From Bacteroidota bacterium (GTDB lineage Bacteria > Bacteroidota > Ignavibacteria > Kapaibacteriales > UBA2268), in contig JAJXYC010000015.1 in assembly GCA_021780815.1 (NCBI GenBank), forward strand, positions 399,796-463,795: 64,000 bases of DNA, given 5' to 3'. The notes under the pieces were generated by a model. It was not told the DNA's origin and made no database searches. It worked only from the letters and a program-made list of their open reading frames with translations. Below, piece by piece: positions 9,836 to 19,363 of the stretch; positions within the stretch are counted from its first letter, which is position 1; every line of letters begins with the position of its first letter. The translations under genes and the position numbers were made by a program.

Positions 9836-12800
9836 ATGGGAACAAAATATACAAATGGCAGGAAATACTTTAAATATATAATAATTACAGTTTTTGTAAT
9901 TATTATTAGTATTTTAAAATTACAGGCAACAGAACAATATTCATCGTATGAGGGAATGTTTTTTGAAGTATCATTTATGCAGAATGAATTTTATGTTGTA
10001 AATGATGCGATTGGAGTAGAATTAAAAATATTTATTTCAACACGACAAAAAACTAATATTAAAGTAACTTATCCCGGCGGCACAATAGAAAATTATTTCT
10101 TGCCGGGCGATTCTGTCCTTGTTTTAAATATCTCTAACAAATATTATTTTACAGAAAGTGAAGTTGTTCAAAATGGAGCAATACAAATTGAAACAGATAA
10201 TCCAGTTGTGGTATATGCTTTTGATAGCCAAGTACATTCAAGCGATAGCTATGTATGTATTCCAGTATCAAATTGGGGAACACAATATGCGATTATGTCC
10301 GTGCCAAACGACCAATATGACCCAACAAGTCCACCACCAACAAGATTAGATTCTTTAATTCAATACTTTCCACGCCAATCCGAATTCCTTTTAATTAGTG
10401 GATATGACGATACACACGTTACTTTTAAACCTAAATCTATGACTGAAAAGGCTAAACAAGTTGATAAATATTATACAATAACTTTAAATAAAGGCGATAC
10501 TTATTTAGTAAAATCTTACATATACCCAAAAGGAATGGGGGATTTAACAGGAACTTTAATCACATCAGACAAACCAGTAGGAGTATTATCAGGACACGTT
10601 AGAACCGCACTGCCACAAACATTACCGCCTGGTAAAGATAGTAAAGACCACCTTGCTGAAATGTTATCCCCAATAAATTCATGGGGCAGAACTTATATCT
10701 CTGTTCCTTTCGGTGTCAATCCTTTTGGTGATATGTTCAGAGTTATAAATATTGAACCAAATACTAAATTACAAGTTTTCACTTCCGCCGTTCCAACAGA
10801 ATACGATTTTACCGATTCATTAGAAGTAAAAACTTTTTATACAATGAACACTCCTGCAATTTGGCAAGCCGATAAACCAATAGAAATTGCACAATTTATG
10901 CAACGTACTGGTTCTGATCTTGAATCAAAAAATTTTGATCCATCAATGGTTATGGTACCTCCAAAAGAACAATTTATACAAAGAGTTCTTTTTACTACAC
11001 CAGGAGGTGTTTTTTATAATCCGGAACAATACTCTGCTCATTATATTGCTGTTATAGCAGAAGATTCAGCTATTGGGAATATTTACCTTGATGGGCAGCT
11101 TTTGGATACAATTTCCAATATAAAAACTCAAAAAATTATAAATACAGATCTACACTGGGATGTTATTAAATTAGTTAGAGGAACACATGAGCTAATTACC
11201 TCACAAGGCAAGTTTTCAGGTATTCTTTTCGGTGTTGGTGAATTTGATTCTTATGCGATGGTGCTTGGTGCTTCACTCCTTAAACCTGACCTTGTGGATA
11301 ATATGTCTCCACTTATTGATGTAAAAATAAATTGCTTTGATTTAAATGGTATTGCTTACGATTTCCCTTCAAGTGATGCTTCAGGAATTAATTTCGGTCA
11401 AGTAGATGACAATCAAACCACTAATTTTGCTTATTCTATTTATCCTTCACAACCAAATGATACTACAATCCATTTCTGGGCAACTGTAAAAGATATTTAT
11501 AACGCAGGAAAATTTGTTGTCACTTTTTGGGATAAGCAAGGAAATAAGAGCTCTTATTCTTACGATTATTCACCAATCAATCTTGATTGGACCAGAACCC
11601 TAGATTTTGGAACTGTTAGCTGGTTAGATTCTCTTTGTTTAGATTTTTATATGCAGAACAATGGGAATAATCCAATTAAATTAGATTCCATAGTATTACC
11701 TACCGATTCAAGATTAACTATTTATGGTTTTGATAGCAATATTGATACACTATATCCTAATCAATCAATATCAGGGAAATTATGTTTTAATCCAAAAGGA
11801 ACATTGCAACAATTAAATGACCAAATTTCATTTTATTTTGGCTGTGGAATTCGCAAAACTATCCCTATATTAGCAAATTTAATTGCTCCTGCTCTTACTG
11901 TTAAAGGCTGGGATTTTGGCAATGTCTATTTGCAAGATTCTGCCGAACATACAATTTCAATTCAAAATGTTGGCAACGTTAGTATTAGGTTGGATTCTCT
12001 TTCTTTTCTTGTCCCTAATTCTCATTTTGAGTTTAATATTGATAGCCTTTTCCCAACATGGTTAAGCCCGGATTCCACATTAGATGTATCTGTTAAATTT
12101 AAGCCTGACCAAAGACAAAATGAATATTGCACTATCCAATTTTCGAACTCATTAAATATCAATACCCAAACAATTGTTTCGGGAACAGGTGTTGCACCTC
12201 TATTTCCTGATTATACTCTTAATTTCGGTGAAAGACGGATTGGAACTTCTAATGATTCAACTATATATATTAAAAATATTGGTAATATCAAATCACTTTT
12301 AAAGTTCAAACAATTTCTTTTGCAAGATAGCAATGACCAAAATACTCAAACCATCTCCGCAATTGACAATACAGTAAATGCTGAGGATTCTTTAAAACTA
12401 TCATTTAACTATTCACCAAATGATACAGTTTCTTATCACATAGCCTCACTCTTGAATTGCGATTGGTTGCCTCATCCTGATATAATGTTTGAAATTAAAG
12501 GATTTGGCACATTACCTATAATAGAAACTAAAAATTATGATTTTGATACTGTCACTGTTTTTACTACAAATAATATTTCAACCAATTTAATTTTTAGTAA
12601 AGGAAATGAAAATTTAACTATTGATTCAGTATATGTAATTTCGGGTGATACAAATTCTTTCAAAATTAATTATGCTAACTTGAAATCCTTGGTAATTCCA
12701 TTTTATCAATCATTAACAATTCCAATTAGTTTTACTCCGCAACATCTTGGATTCAATAAATTAATTCTGGGTGTTGTTAATGATGCAATGCCGAATTATT

Positions 12801-13885
12801 TACGAAAAACCGATACAATAGAGATTACGGGATATGCAGTTGCTCCTGAAAATTTAAAAGCTTCTGTTGAATTATCCGGAGATGGCGATTATTCAACGTG
12901 TTTGAGGGATACTCTATATGCAAGTTTTGTTAATGATGAAAATTTCGAAATTTCATTGACTGATATTCAAATTATTAAAACTCCCAATAACATTGATGCG
13001 TCGTTCATTTCAGATATAGTAAATTCATTGCCAATTGCAATTAATGCAAATTCTAAAATTACAATACCAATTTCAATTTTATTACATTACGGAGAAACAG
13101 CATCGATCCAAGTTGTTGGGACTTTCAACAACAAGTTAAAACAAACTGCGACTTTAAATATTCAACCCAAAACATATAAAATCAGTATTGCTGACATTGA
13201 CAACATTACTGCTATGCCTTCTGATACCGTGCAAATGGCATTTTCGGGGAAAGTCGAAAATGCAACTGATGTCCCTATAAAATTTGATTTATCACTTGCA
13301 ATAGATGAATCTATATTTTATCTACTCGATAAATCTGCAATATTAGAAATAACAAGTAATGATCAAACGTATCAAATTCACTGTTCAATAAAACAAACTT
13401 TGGATACATTAACAATTACTTGGAATGACCCCCCGATATTGCTTAATAAAGATGATGCCTGGAAAATTTCTCTAAAATTTTTAACTTTATTATCAAATAA
13501 AAATCAAACAGATATAAATATTTCATTAATTACAAACGATTGTTATAACAATACTACAAATACATTAAAAGCAATACTACAAGAAGTATGTATGAACCCG
13601 ATGCGTCCAATAGTCATTGTAGACGACCAACCAGCATTCAAAATATACCCAAATCCTGTAAATAATTTATTAAAAATTGATGCAGATTTGAAAAAAAATA
13701 GTTATATTGTAATTTCTATTTTTGATCTTTTCGGAAAAGAATTAAAACTAGAAAATAAAATTTTGTCAAAAGGTAAATATTTGTTATTTTATGTAGTGGA
13801 AAATATGACAAGTGGAAAATACTTTTTGAGAATTGTCGTTAATCAAAAAATTGAATATAATAATGTAATAAATATAATTAGGTGA
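9836..13885 (+). CDS. T9SS-secreted protein with IgGFc-binding-like domain, HYDIN-type repeats and sorting domain
   Basis: 1349 residues. A signal peptide (hydrophobic IIITVFVIIISIL at about 15-30) precedes a region resembling the IgGFc-binding N-terminal domain (residues about 35-480: YPGGTIENYFLPGDS, PVVVYAFDSQ, EFLLISGYDD). From about 575 to 1080 there are repeated strand-rich modules of the ASPM/SPD-2/HYDIN or choice-of-anchor type ('LDFGTV', 'WDFGNVYLQDSAEHTISIQNVGN', 'LNFGERRIG'). The final about 75 residues (FKIYPNPVNNLLKID ... SGKYFLRIVV) are a T9SS type A sorting domain, so the protein should reach the cell surface. It sits 3 bases before an outer-membrane barrel gene, presumably cotranscribed. 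The biological role is unknown. Confidence 0.86.
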   Translation: MGTKYTNGRKYFKYIIITVFVIIISILKLQATEQYSSYEGMFFEVSFMQNEFYVVNDAIGVELKIFISTRQKTNIKVTYPGGTIENYFLPGDSVLVLNISNKYYFTESEVVQNGAIQIETDNPVVVYAFDSQVHSSDSYVCIPVSNWGTQYAIMSVPNDQYDPTSPPPTRLDSLIQYFPRQSEFLLISGYDDTHVTFKPKSMTEKAKQVDKYYTITLNKGDTYLVKSYIYPKGMGDLTGTLITSDKPVGVLSGHVRTALPQTLPPGKDSKDHLAEMLSPINSWGRTYISVPFGVNPFGDMFRVINIEPNTKLQVFTSAVPTEYDFTDSLEVKTFYTMNTPAIWQADKPIEIAQFMQRTGSDLESKNFDPSMVMVPPKEQFIQRVLFTTPGGVFYNPEQYSAHYIAVIAEDSAIGNIYLDGQLLDTISNIKTQKIINTDLHWDVIKLVRGTHELITSQGKFSGILFGVGEFDSYAMVLGASLLKPDLVDNMSPLIDVKINCFDLNGIAYDFPSSDASGINFGQVDDNQTTNFAYSIYPSQPNDTTIHFWATVKDIYNAGKFVVTFWDKQGNKSSYSYDYSPINLDWTRTLDFGTVSWLDSLCLDFYMQNNGNNPIKLDSIVLPTDSRLTIYGFDSNIDTLYPNQSISGKLCFNPKGTLQQLNDQISFYFGCGIRKTIPILANLIAPALTVKGWDFGNVYLQDSAEHTISIQNVGNVSIRLDSLSFLVPNSHFEFNIDSLFPTWLSPDSTLDVSVKFKPDQRQNEYCTIQFSNSLNINTQTIVSGTGVAPLFPDYTLNFGERRIGTSNDSTIYIKNIGNIKSLLKFKQFLLQDSNDQNTQTISAIDNTVNAEDSLKLSFNYSPNDTVSYHIASLLNCDWLPHPDIMFEIKGFGTLPIIETKNYDFDTVTVFTTNNISTNLIFSKGNENLTIDSVYVISGDTNSFKINYANLKSLVIPFYQSLTIPISFTPQHLGFNKLILGVVNDAMPNYLRKTDTIEITGYAVAPENLKASVELSGDGDYSTCLRDTLYASFVNDENFEISLTDIQIIKTPNNIDASFISDIVNSLPIAINANSKITIPISILLHYGETASIQVVGTFNNKLKQTATLNIQPKTYKISIADIDNITAMPSDTVQMAFSGKVENATDVPIKFDLSLAIDESIFYLLDKSAILEITSNDQTYQIHCSIKQTLDTLTITWNDPPILLNKDDAWKISLKFLTLLSNKNQTDINISLITNDCYNNTTNTLKAILQEVCMNPMRPIVIVDDQPAFKIYPNPVNNLLKIDADLKKNSYIVISIFDLFGKELKLENKILSKGKYLLFYVVENMTSGKYFLRIVVNQKIEYNNVINIIR

Positions 13886-13888
13886 AAA

Positions 13889-14749
13889 ATGCGTATTCAT
13901 TTACTCACATTTGCGATTTTGCTATCACTTTTTTCATTTGATGCAAAAGCACAAGACAACCTCGAAAACCCATTGAATCCATACCAAGAAACTCGTCCAA
14001 TCTTTCTTGGCCCAGTTTTTGGATACAATCGGTCGATGCACAGTGTTAGCTTAAAAACTTACGCCGATGCAGGGAATGCTAATATAGCTCCTTGCCCTAC
14101 ATTTGAAAATGGCCAAGATAATGGTTTCTTCATTGGCTTTACTTACGAACATATTCTTGGAGATTACAAGAATTCTAATTCTTCAATTATCGCAAGAGTT
14201 ATGTACCAAACTATGCCTTCTTATTTAGAAGTTGGTGGTGATGCTTATCCTTCCTTAGTAAGTATAGTGGATAATAATGGCAATGTAATTGGGACTGACT
14301 ATATCTTGTCATCAACTTTACATACAAACACCATAAAATACAGCTTAATTACTTTAGATGTAGTTTATAAGCTCAATCCAATCGAAGGTATGAATCTCGG
14401 ATTTACTATTGGACCTACTTTTGACTATGCTTTAACCAAAACTTGGAACCAAGAATTTAAACTTCTTACTCCTACTAATGCTCGTTTTAGTAGACCTGAT
14501 AATTGGCAACAATTAGGTATCCAATATGCAAATAACGACAGAACAATTATTATTAGAGATGGCAACATTCCTAATGCTAGTTCGCTCCGCTTTGGCTTAA
14601 AATTAGGTGTACAATATGAAATTTTAATGGGCAGATATTATGTTGTTCCCGGTGTTGCTTACAATTTAGGTATTACAAATTTAAGCAGTGACCAAAGCTG
14701 GAAGGTAAATGCTATCCAAGTTGGGTTTGATGTAAGATTTTCTTTATAA
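13889..14749 (+). CDS. Predicted outer-membrane beta-barrel protein
   Basis: 286 residues with a clear signal peptide (MRIHLLTFAILLSLFSFDAKA, cut before QDN). The mature part has alternating amphipathic strands rich in Gly/Tyr/Asn (GFFIGFTYEHIL, LRFGLKLGVQYEIL, YYVVPGVAYNLG) and ends in a strand with a terminal Phe-Ser-Leu, as in outer-membrane barrels of the PorT/OmpA-like type. It follows the large T9SS cargo gene with a 3-base gap and precedes a strong terminator, so the two form an operon; it may be the partner or anchor of that cargo (inference). No specific family was recognised. Confidence 0.75.
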   Translation: MRIHLLTFAILLSLFSFDAKAQDNLENPLNPYQETRPIFLGPVFGYNRSMHSVSLKTYADAGNANIAPCPTFENGQDNGFFIGFTYEHILGDYKNSNSSIIARVMYQTMPSYLEVGGDAYPSLVSIVDNNGNVIGTDYILSSTLHTNTIKYSLITLDVVYKLNPIEGMNLGFTIGPTFDYALTKTWNQEFKLLTPTNARFSRPDNWQQLGIQYANNDRTIIIRDGNIPNASSLRFGLKLGVQYEILMGRYYVVPGVAYNLGITNLSSDQSWKVNAIQVGFDVRFSL

Positions 14750-14785
14750 AATTTTCTTTATAAATTTATTATATAAAAATTCCAT

Positions 14786-14817
14786 AAAAAAACCTCTTTT
14801 AAAGAGGTTTTTTTATT
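14786..14817 (+). terminator. Rho-independent terminator after the barrel gene
   Basis: A near-perfect palindrome, AAAAAACCTCTTT/AAAGAGGTTTTTT, with a minimal loop and a following T-rich tract lies 37 bases after the stop at 14749. The A-run on the left arm means it could also stop transcription from the other side. Confidence 0.88.
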
Positions 14818-14864
14818 TTTGAAGAGTTTGAATAAACTATAAGTTCTATTAATTATCAAATAAA

Positions 14865-15234
14865 TTAATATCTTCTGATCTTGGATTTATTGTATTTTTC
14901 TGCTATTTGATTTGATATTCGGACAAAACCTACCAGTAAATCATTTTTATTTTCCTACTAAGAACTCATAAAATCCATTTATAATAAAATATTGCCTTTT
15001 TATAGATTGACTAACTCGCAATTTACTTTGCCAAGCATAAATTTGCTTTTCTAAATTTTGAACAAAATTAGATAAATTAAAAGGAAATTCAGTAATGTAA
15101 ATCTATTTACCGCCAACAAATATTATAACTATCATATTTAAGTCTTTTCCTTTTTTTTATCTTTCTCTAACCTTTTAGGAGCATGAACTTTAAAATTGCC
15201 CCTTTCATTCAATTTTGATGGCGAACTACTCCTT
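14865..15234 (-). pseudogene. Decayed minus-strand ORF of unknown family
   Basis: This is the only structure seen in the 709-base gap 14750-15458. Reading the minus strand gives protein-like stretches in shifting frames: NERGNFKVHAPKRLEKDKKK (about 15138-15234), then after a stop IYITEFPFNLSNFVQNLEKQ and continuing to FYEFLVGK (about 14949-15090), then in another frame NDLLVGFVRISNQIAEKYNK (about 14865-14950). Amino-acid usage is natural but there are at least one in-frame stop and two frame changes, so it is an eroded gene. I do not recognise the family. The remainder, 15235-15458, is AT-rich leader for the next gene with no feature I can define. Confidence 0.5.
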
Positions 15235-15458
15235 ATTAATAAATATTAATAAATTCTGTTGATGAATTTTTATCATTAACTACATTGTTAATAAATCTAA
15301 TAAAATTACAATCTCTGTAATTTATAAAATTAAAAATAAAGAACAAAAAAGCAAATGCTTTTATTTACTTAAAAGAAGTTACTTCATAAAATTTTCATAA
15401 TTTTGTTTTTTAAATATTTTAATATTTATTAATATTCTTTTTTATTTATAGGCTAATT

Positions 15459-16643
15459 ATGCATAATATAAGAAATTATTCATTTGACACTCAATGTGTA
15501 CACGCAGGAGTAAAAACAGATGAAACAGGTGCTGTAACAACTCCAATTTATCAAACATCAACATTTCGTTTTAAAAATGCCGAACATGGGGCAAAACTTT
15601 TCAAAGGTGAAGAAAAAGGTTTTATTTATACGAGATTAGGTAATCCGACAATAGAAGCGATGGAAAATGCAATAGCAATTTTAGAGGGTGGAGCAAAAGC
15701 ATTAGGTTGTAGTAGTGGCATGTCCGCAGTTCATACATTGGTAGCAGGTACATTGCAAGCAGGCGACCATATTATTTCGAGCGAATCCGTTTATGGCGCT
15801 ACGCAAACATTACTCGCAAACGTAATGCCTCGATTTGGAATAACAACTACTTTTGTAGATACTTCAAGTATAGAAGCAATCAAAAATGCTATTCAACCAA
15901 ATACAAAAATGCTTTATATTGAAACACCAGCAAACCCAACTATTGTTATTTCAGATTTAGGAGCAATTGGCAAAATAGCAAAAGAACACAATTTTATATA
16001 TGTATTAGATAATACTTTTATGAGTCCTGTTTTACAAAAGCCATTTGATTTTGGTGTTGATTACTCAATTCATTCAATGACAAAATATTTAAATGGTCAT
16101 GCAGATGTTGTTGCAGGCGTAATTATAGTAAAAGATGAAGCAAATTATCCAGCGATAAAGAAGATGCTTAACCATTTCGGTGGAACAATAGACCCATTTA
16201 ATGCTTTTTTAGTACACCGTGGATTAAAAACATTAAAATTACGTGTAATGAAAGCACAAGAAAATGCACAAATTATTGCAGAATATTTGGAAAAGAATCC
16301 AAAAGTTGAAAAAGTAATGTATCCTGGTTTAAAAAGCCACCCTCAATATGAAATTGCACAAAAACAACAAAAAGGACCAGGGTCAATGATTTCCTTTGAA
16401 CTTAAAGGTGGTTTTGAAGCAGGTATTAATTTAATGAATAATATTGAAATCTTTCAATTAGCAGTAAGTTTGGGTGGAGTAGAATCACTTATTCAACATC
16501 CTGCTTCAATGACTCATGCAGGAATGACAAAAGAAGCAAAGTTAAGTGCTAAAATTACTGATGGACTTGTTCGTGTATCCGTTGGTATTGAAGATATTGA
16601 TGATTTGCTTTCGTCACTGGATAATGTTTTCAAAAAAATTTGA
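15459..16643 (+). CDS. Cys/Met-metabolism PLP enzyme (methionine gamma-lyase / O-acetylhomoserine sulfhydrylase type)
   Basis: 394 residues, the normal length. The trans-sulfuration-family signatures are present: YTRLGNPT (PLP phosphate contact), CSSGMSAVHT, YIETPANPT, DNTFMSPVLQKP, and the PLP lysine in SMTKYLNGHADVVAG. The overall pattern is closest to methionine gamma-lyases and O-acetylhomoserine sulfhydrylases. The loop where well-studied methionine gamma-lyases have a reactive Cys (YGCT) reads YGAT, so I keep the broad call. It acts in cytosolic sulfur amino-acid metabolism. The gap to panB is 22 bases, probably cotranscribed. Confidence 0.88.
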   Translation: MHNIRNYSFDTQCVHAGVKTDETGAVTTPIYQTSTFRFKNAEHGAKLFKGEEKGFIYTRLGNPTIEAMENAIAILEGGAKALGCSSGMSAVHTLVAGTLQAGDHIISSESVYGATQTLLANVMPRFGITTTFVDTSSIEAIKNAIQPNTKMLYIETPANPTIVISDLGAIGKIAKEHNFIYVLDNTFMSPVLQKPFDFGVDYSIHSMTKYLNGHADVVAGVIIVKDEANYPAIKKMLNHFGGTIDPFNAFLVHRGLKTLKLRVMKAQENAQIIAEYLEKNPKVEKVMYPGLKSHPQYEIAQKQQKGPGSMISFELKGGFEAGINLMNNIEIFQLAVSLGGVESLIQHPASMTHAGMTKEAKLSAKITDGLVRVSVGIEDIDDLLSSLDNVFKKI

Positions 16644-16665
16644 AATAAAATAAATTTATAATTAG

Positions 16666-17493
16666 ATGGAAAAATTCTCGTATAATAAAACTGATAGGCG
16701 TAAAGTAACAACTTTACGCCTTCAGGAAATGAAAACGAACAAAGAAAAGATAGCGGCTTTAACTGCTTATGATGCTGTTATTGCAAAAATTTTTGATGAA
16801 GCAGGCATTGACCTAATTTTAGTTGGTGATTCGCTTGGTAATGTAGTACAAGGTTTGGATACAACAATTCCCGTAACATTAGACCAAGTGATTTATCATA
16901 CCAAAGCAGTAATGAATGGTGTAAAAAGAGCTATGGTAGTTGCAGATATGCCTTTTATGACTTACCAAATTTCATCAGAAGATGCTTTTTTCAATGCAGG
17001 TAGATTAATGAAAGAAGCGGGTGCAGCGGCTGTAAAACTTGAAGGTGGCGAAATAATTGCCGAAAAAGTTCGAGTAATGACCGAATCAGGTATTCCTGTT
17101 ATGGGGCATTTAGGTCTAACACCACAAAGTATTCATAGATTCGGCTCTTACCGTACCAGAGGCACAAATAAAGAAGAAGCAGATAAAATTAAAAAAGATG
17201 CAAAAGTTTTAGAAGAGGCTGGTGCTTTTGCTATTGTTTTAGAAAAAATTCCTTATCAGCTTGCTCAAGAAATTACTGATAGTTTGTATATTCCGACAAT
17301 CGGAATTGGAGCTGGTCCCTATTGTGATGGACAAATTTTAGTTTATACTGATATGCTTGGGCTTACAACAGAATTTACTCCTAGATTTGTTCGTCATTAC
17401 GCAAGATTAAGAGAAATTATCTCCGATGGTGTTTCACACTATTTGGAAGATGTCAAAGATAATGAATTCCCAAATTTAGATGAAAGTTATTAG
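16666..17493 (+). CDS. panB: 3-methyl-2-oxobutanoate hydroxymethyltransferase
   Basis: 275 residues. It transfers a hydroxymethyl group from methylene-tetrahydrofolate to 2-oxoisovalerate, giving ketopantoate for pantothenate and CoA synthesis. Family motifs in order: [32 protein letters not shown] (metal-binding Asp), the AVKLEGGE segment with catalytic-site residues, GHLGLTPQS, and the late [17 protein letters not shown] with the conserved metal/substrate site. The chosen start gives the usual N-terminus with the conserved [12 protein letters not shown]. No other pantothenate genes are nearby. Confidence 0.96.
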   Translation: MEKFSYNKTDRRKVTTLRLQEMKTNKEKIAALTAYDAVIAKIFDEAGIDLILVGDSLGNVVQGLDTTIPVTLDQVIYHTKAVMNGVKRAMVVADMPFMTYQISSEDAFFNAGRLMKEAGAAAVKLEGGEIIAEKVRVMTESGIPVMGHLGLTPQSIHRFGSYRTRGTNKEEADKIKKDAKVLEEAGAFAIVLEKIPYQLAQEITDSLYIPTIGIGAGPYCDGQILVYTDMLGLTTEFTPRFVRHYARLREIISDGVSHYLEDVKDNEFPNLDESY

Positions 17494-17513
17494 ATTCATT
17501 TTAAAGTAATCAA

Positions 17514-18338
17514 ATGGCTCAAATTCAACCTAAAAAATCTCTTGGTCAACATTTTCTTCATGATAAAAATATTGCTAATAAAATCGTTGATTTACTTGCA
17601 CCTCTCGACGATTCTATTGTTGTTGAAATTGGTCCTGGTACTGGTGTTTTAACTGATTTACTTTTACAAAGAAAACTTACTTTAATTGCTGTTGAATTAG
17701 ACACTCGTTCTGTTGATTTTTTGCAAATTAAATATTATGATAAATTAGACAAAAATTTCTTCTTAATAAAACAAGATTTTTTAGAGTTCGATTTCAAAAG
17801 CATTTTCCAAAAATACAATAAAAAAGTTCTGGTAATTGGCAATATCCCATATTATATAACAAGTCCAATTTTATTCCATTTATTTAATTCTTCGCATTAT
17901 ATAGAAAGAGCAGTAATGATGACCCAAAAGGAAATTGCCGAAAGATTAAAAGCCAAAATAAGAACAAAAGATTATGGTATTTTAACTCTTGCTTGCCAGC
18001 TTTTTGGAGAAATTAGTAAAATTTATTCTGTGCCACCCTCTTGTTTTTCTCCACCTCCAAATGTTACAAGTGCTTTTTTCTCAATTAACTTTCATCTTAA
18101 TATTGATGATAATTTAATAAAAGAAAAAATGTCTGTCTTAAAATTAATTAGAACTTTATTCCAACAAAGGAGAAAAACAATTTCCAATAGTTTAAAACTA
18201 TTTATTCAAAATAAAGAACTTTATAATAATATTATAAATTCTGATAATTTAATAATTAACAAATATTTGAAATTAAGACCCGAAGAATTAACATTAGACG
18301 ATTTTTTAATTTTACATAAATTATTATTAACATTTTAA
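17514..18338 (+). CDS. rsmA: 16S rRNA (adenine1518/1519-N6) dimethyltransferase
   Basis: 274 residues. It dimethylates two adjacent adenines in the 3' hairpin of 16S rRNA during small-subunit maturation. N-terminal PKKSLGQHFLHD is the family hallmark; the SAM-binding motif I is EIGPGTGVLTDLL, and motif IV NIPYYITSPILFH carries the catalytic Asn-x-Pro-Tyr. The C-terminal helical domain (RTLFQQRRKTISNSL ... RPEELTLDDF) is complete. It lies 20 bases after panB in the same direction. Confidence 0.96.
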   Translation: MAQIQPKKSLGQHFLHDKNIANKIVDLLAPLDDSIVVEIGPGTGVLTDLLLQRKLTLIAVELDTRSVDFLQIKYYDKLDKNFFLIKQDFLEFDFKSIFQKYNKKVLVIGNIPYYITSPILFHLFNSSHYIERAVMMTQKEIAERLKAKIRTKDYGILTLACQLFGEISKIYSVPPSCFSPPPNVTSAFFSINFHLNIDDNLIKEKMSVLKLIRTLFQQRRKTISNSLKLFIQNKELYNNIINSDNLIINKYLKLRPEELTLDDFLILHKLLLTF

Positions 18339-18353
18339 TTCTTAAATTTTCCA

Positions 18354-19319
18354 ATGCAAATTAAATTACAAGTAAAGAATTTTTTTGATATTATAAGAAA
18401 CAGTAGATTTACAGATATTTATATAACTTTAATTTTGTCTTTCTTGCTTTTAACTAACCTTATCGGTTTTGCTTATATTAAATCATCATTATTTAATATA
18501 GTTGCGAATTTAATTATTTTATATTTTGTGTTGCTTATAAACTCAGAAGAACAACAAGGCAATAATAAAATGTGGTTCATTGTTATAAGAAACATTTATT
18601 ATCTATTAATAATTTTATTTGTATATAGCCAATTTCAGATATTAATAAAAGCATTTAGAACAACTGATTATGATAATTTATTAATTAAATTGGATTTATA
18701 TCTTCTTGGCAAAAATGCAGGAGATTATTTTGTAAAATACTCATCGCCTCTTTTAACAGAATACTTGCAAATTGCATATAGTTTATTTTACTTTTTGCCA
18801 GTTATTGTTGGTTGGGAAATATGGAAACAACAAGAAGAAAATTTAGACTTATTCGCAAGAAATATATTATTCGCTTATTTTTTCTCGTATTTTTTATATT
18901 TAATCTTACCAGCCATTGGACCACGTTTTACAATATACGACTTTACTAAATTAAACGAAGATTTACCTGGGCTATATCTTACCAAATTTCTTCGTTGGGC
19001 AATTAACGTAGGCGGTGGGATTACAAATGACCATTTAAACCCAACTCACCTTGTTAATCGGGATTGTATGCCAAGCGGACATACAATGATTACTATGGTA
19101 ACTATGTATTATTCTTTCAAATTAAAAACCAAAGTTAAAAGCATTATTTTAATTTTAGGATTAAGTGTAATTTTTGCTACAATTTATATGCGATACCATT
19201 ATTTTGTAGATATAATCGCAGGTTTTGTCTTTGGATCTATAAGTATATGGTTAGAACCTTATTTTAACAAAATTATTAGAAGAATAAAAATAGAATCGTC
19301 TTCATTAAAACAAATTTAA
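18354..19319 (+). CDS. PAP2-family membrane phosphatase (inositolphosphotransferase-like)
   Basis: 321 residues with about six transmembrane helices. The PAP2 motifs CMPSGHTMITM (catalytic Ser-Gly-His) and MRYHYFVDIIAG (catalytic His, structural Asp) are present, with a long tail after them. The upstream segment LPAIGPRFTIYDF resembles the Aur1/Ipt1-type PAP2_3 subfamily that handles lipid-linked phosphates. The likely role is dephosphorylation or head-group exchange of a lipid phosphate at the inner membrane; the substrate is not deducible. Next to a polyprenyl-type glycosyltransferase fusion, a role in lipid-linked glycan metabolism is plausible. Confidence 0.8.
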   Translation: MQIKLQVKNFFDIIRNSRFTDIYITLILSFLLLTNLIGFAYIKSSLFNIVANLIILYFVLLINSEEQQGNNKMWFIVIRNIYYLLIILFVYSQFQILIKAFRTTDYDNLLIKLDLYLLGKNAGDYFVKYSSPLLTEYLQIAYSLFYFLPVIVGWEIWKQQEENLDLFARNILFAYFFSYFLYLILPAIGPRFTIYDFTKLNEDLPGLYLTKFLRWAINVGGGITNDHLNPTHLVNRDCMPSGHTMITMVTMYYSFKLKTKVKSIILILGLSVIFATIYMRYHYFVDIIAGFVFGSISIWLEPYFNKIIRRIKIESSSLKQI

Positions 19320-19363
19320 TTAGTAATTTTAACTTTATTCAAAAGGCAAAATAATAAAATAGT

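Noticed and set aside
15235-15458. SAM- or other riboswitch before the sulfur-amino-acid enzyme
   Set aside because: The leader is AT-rich with no conserved riboswitch core that I could recognise.
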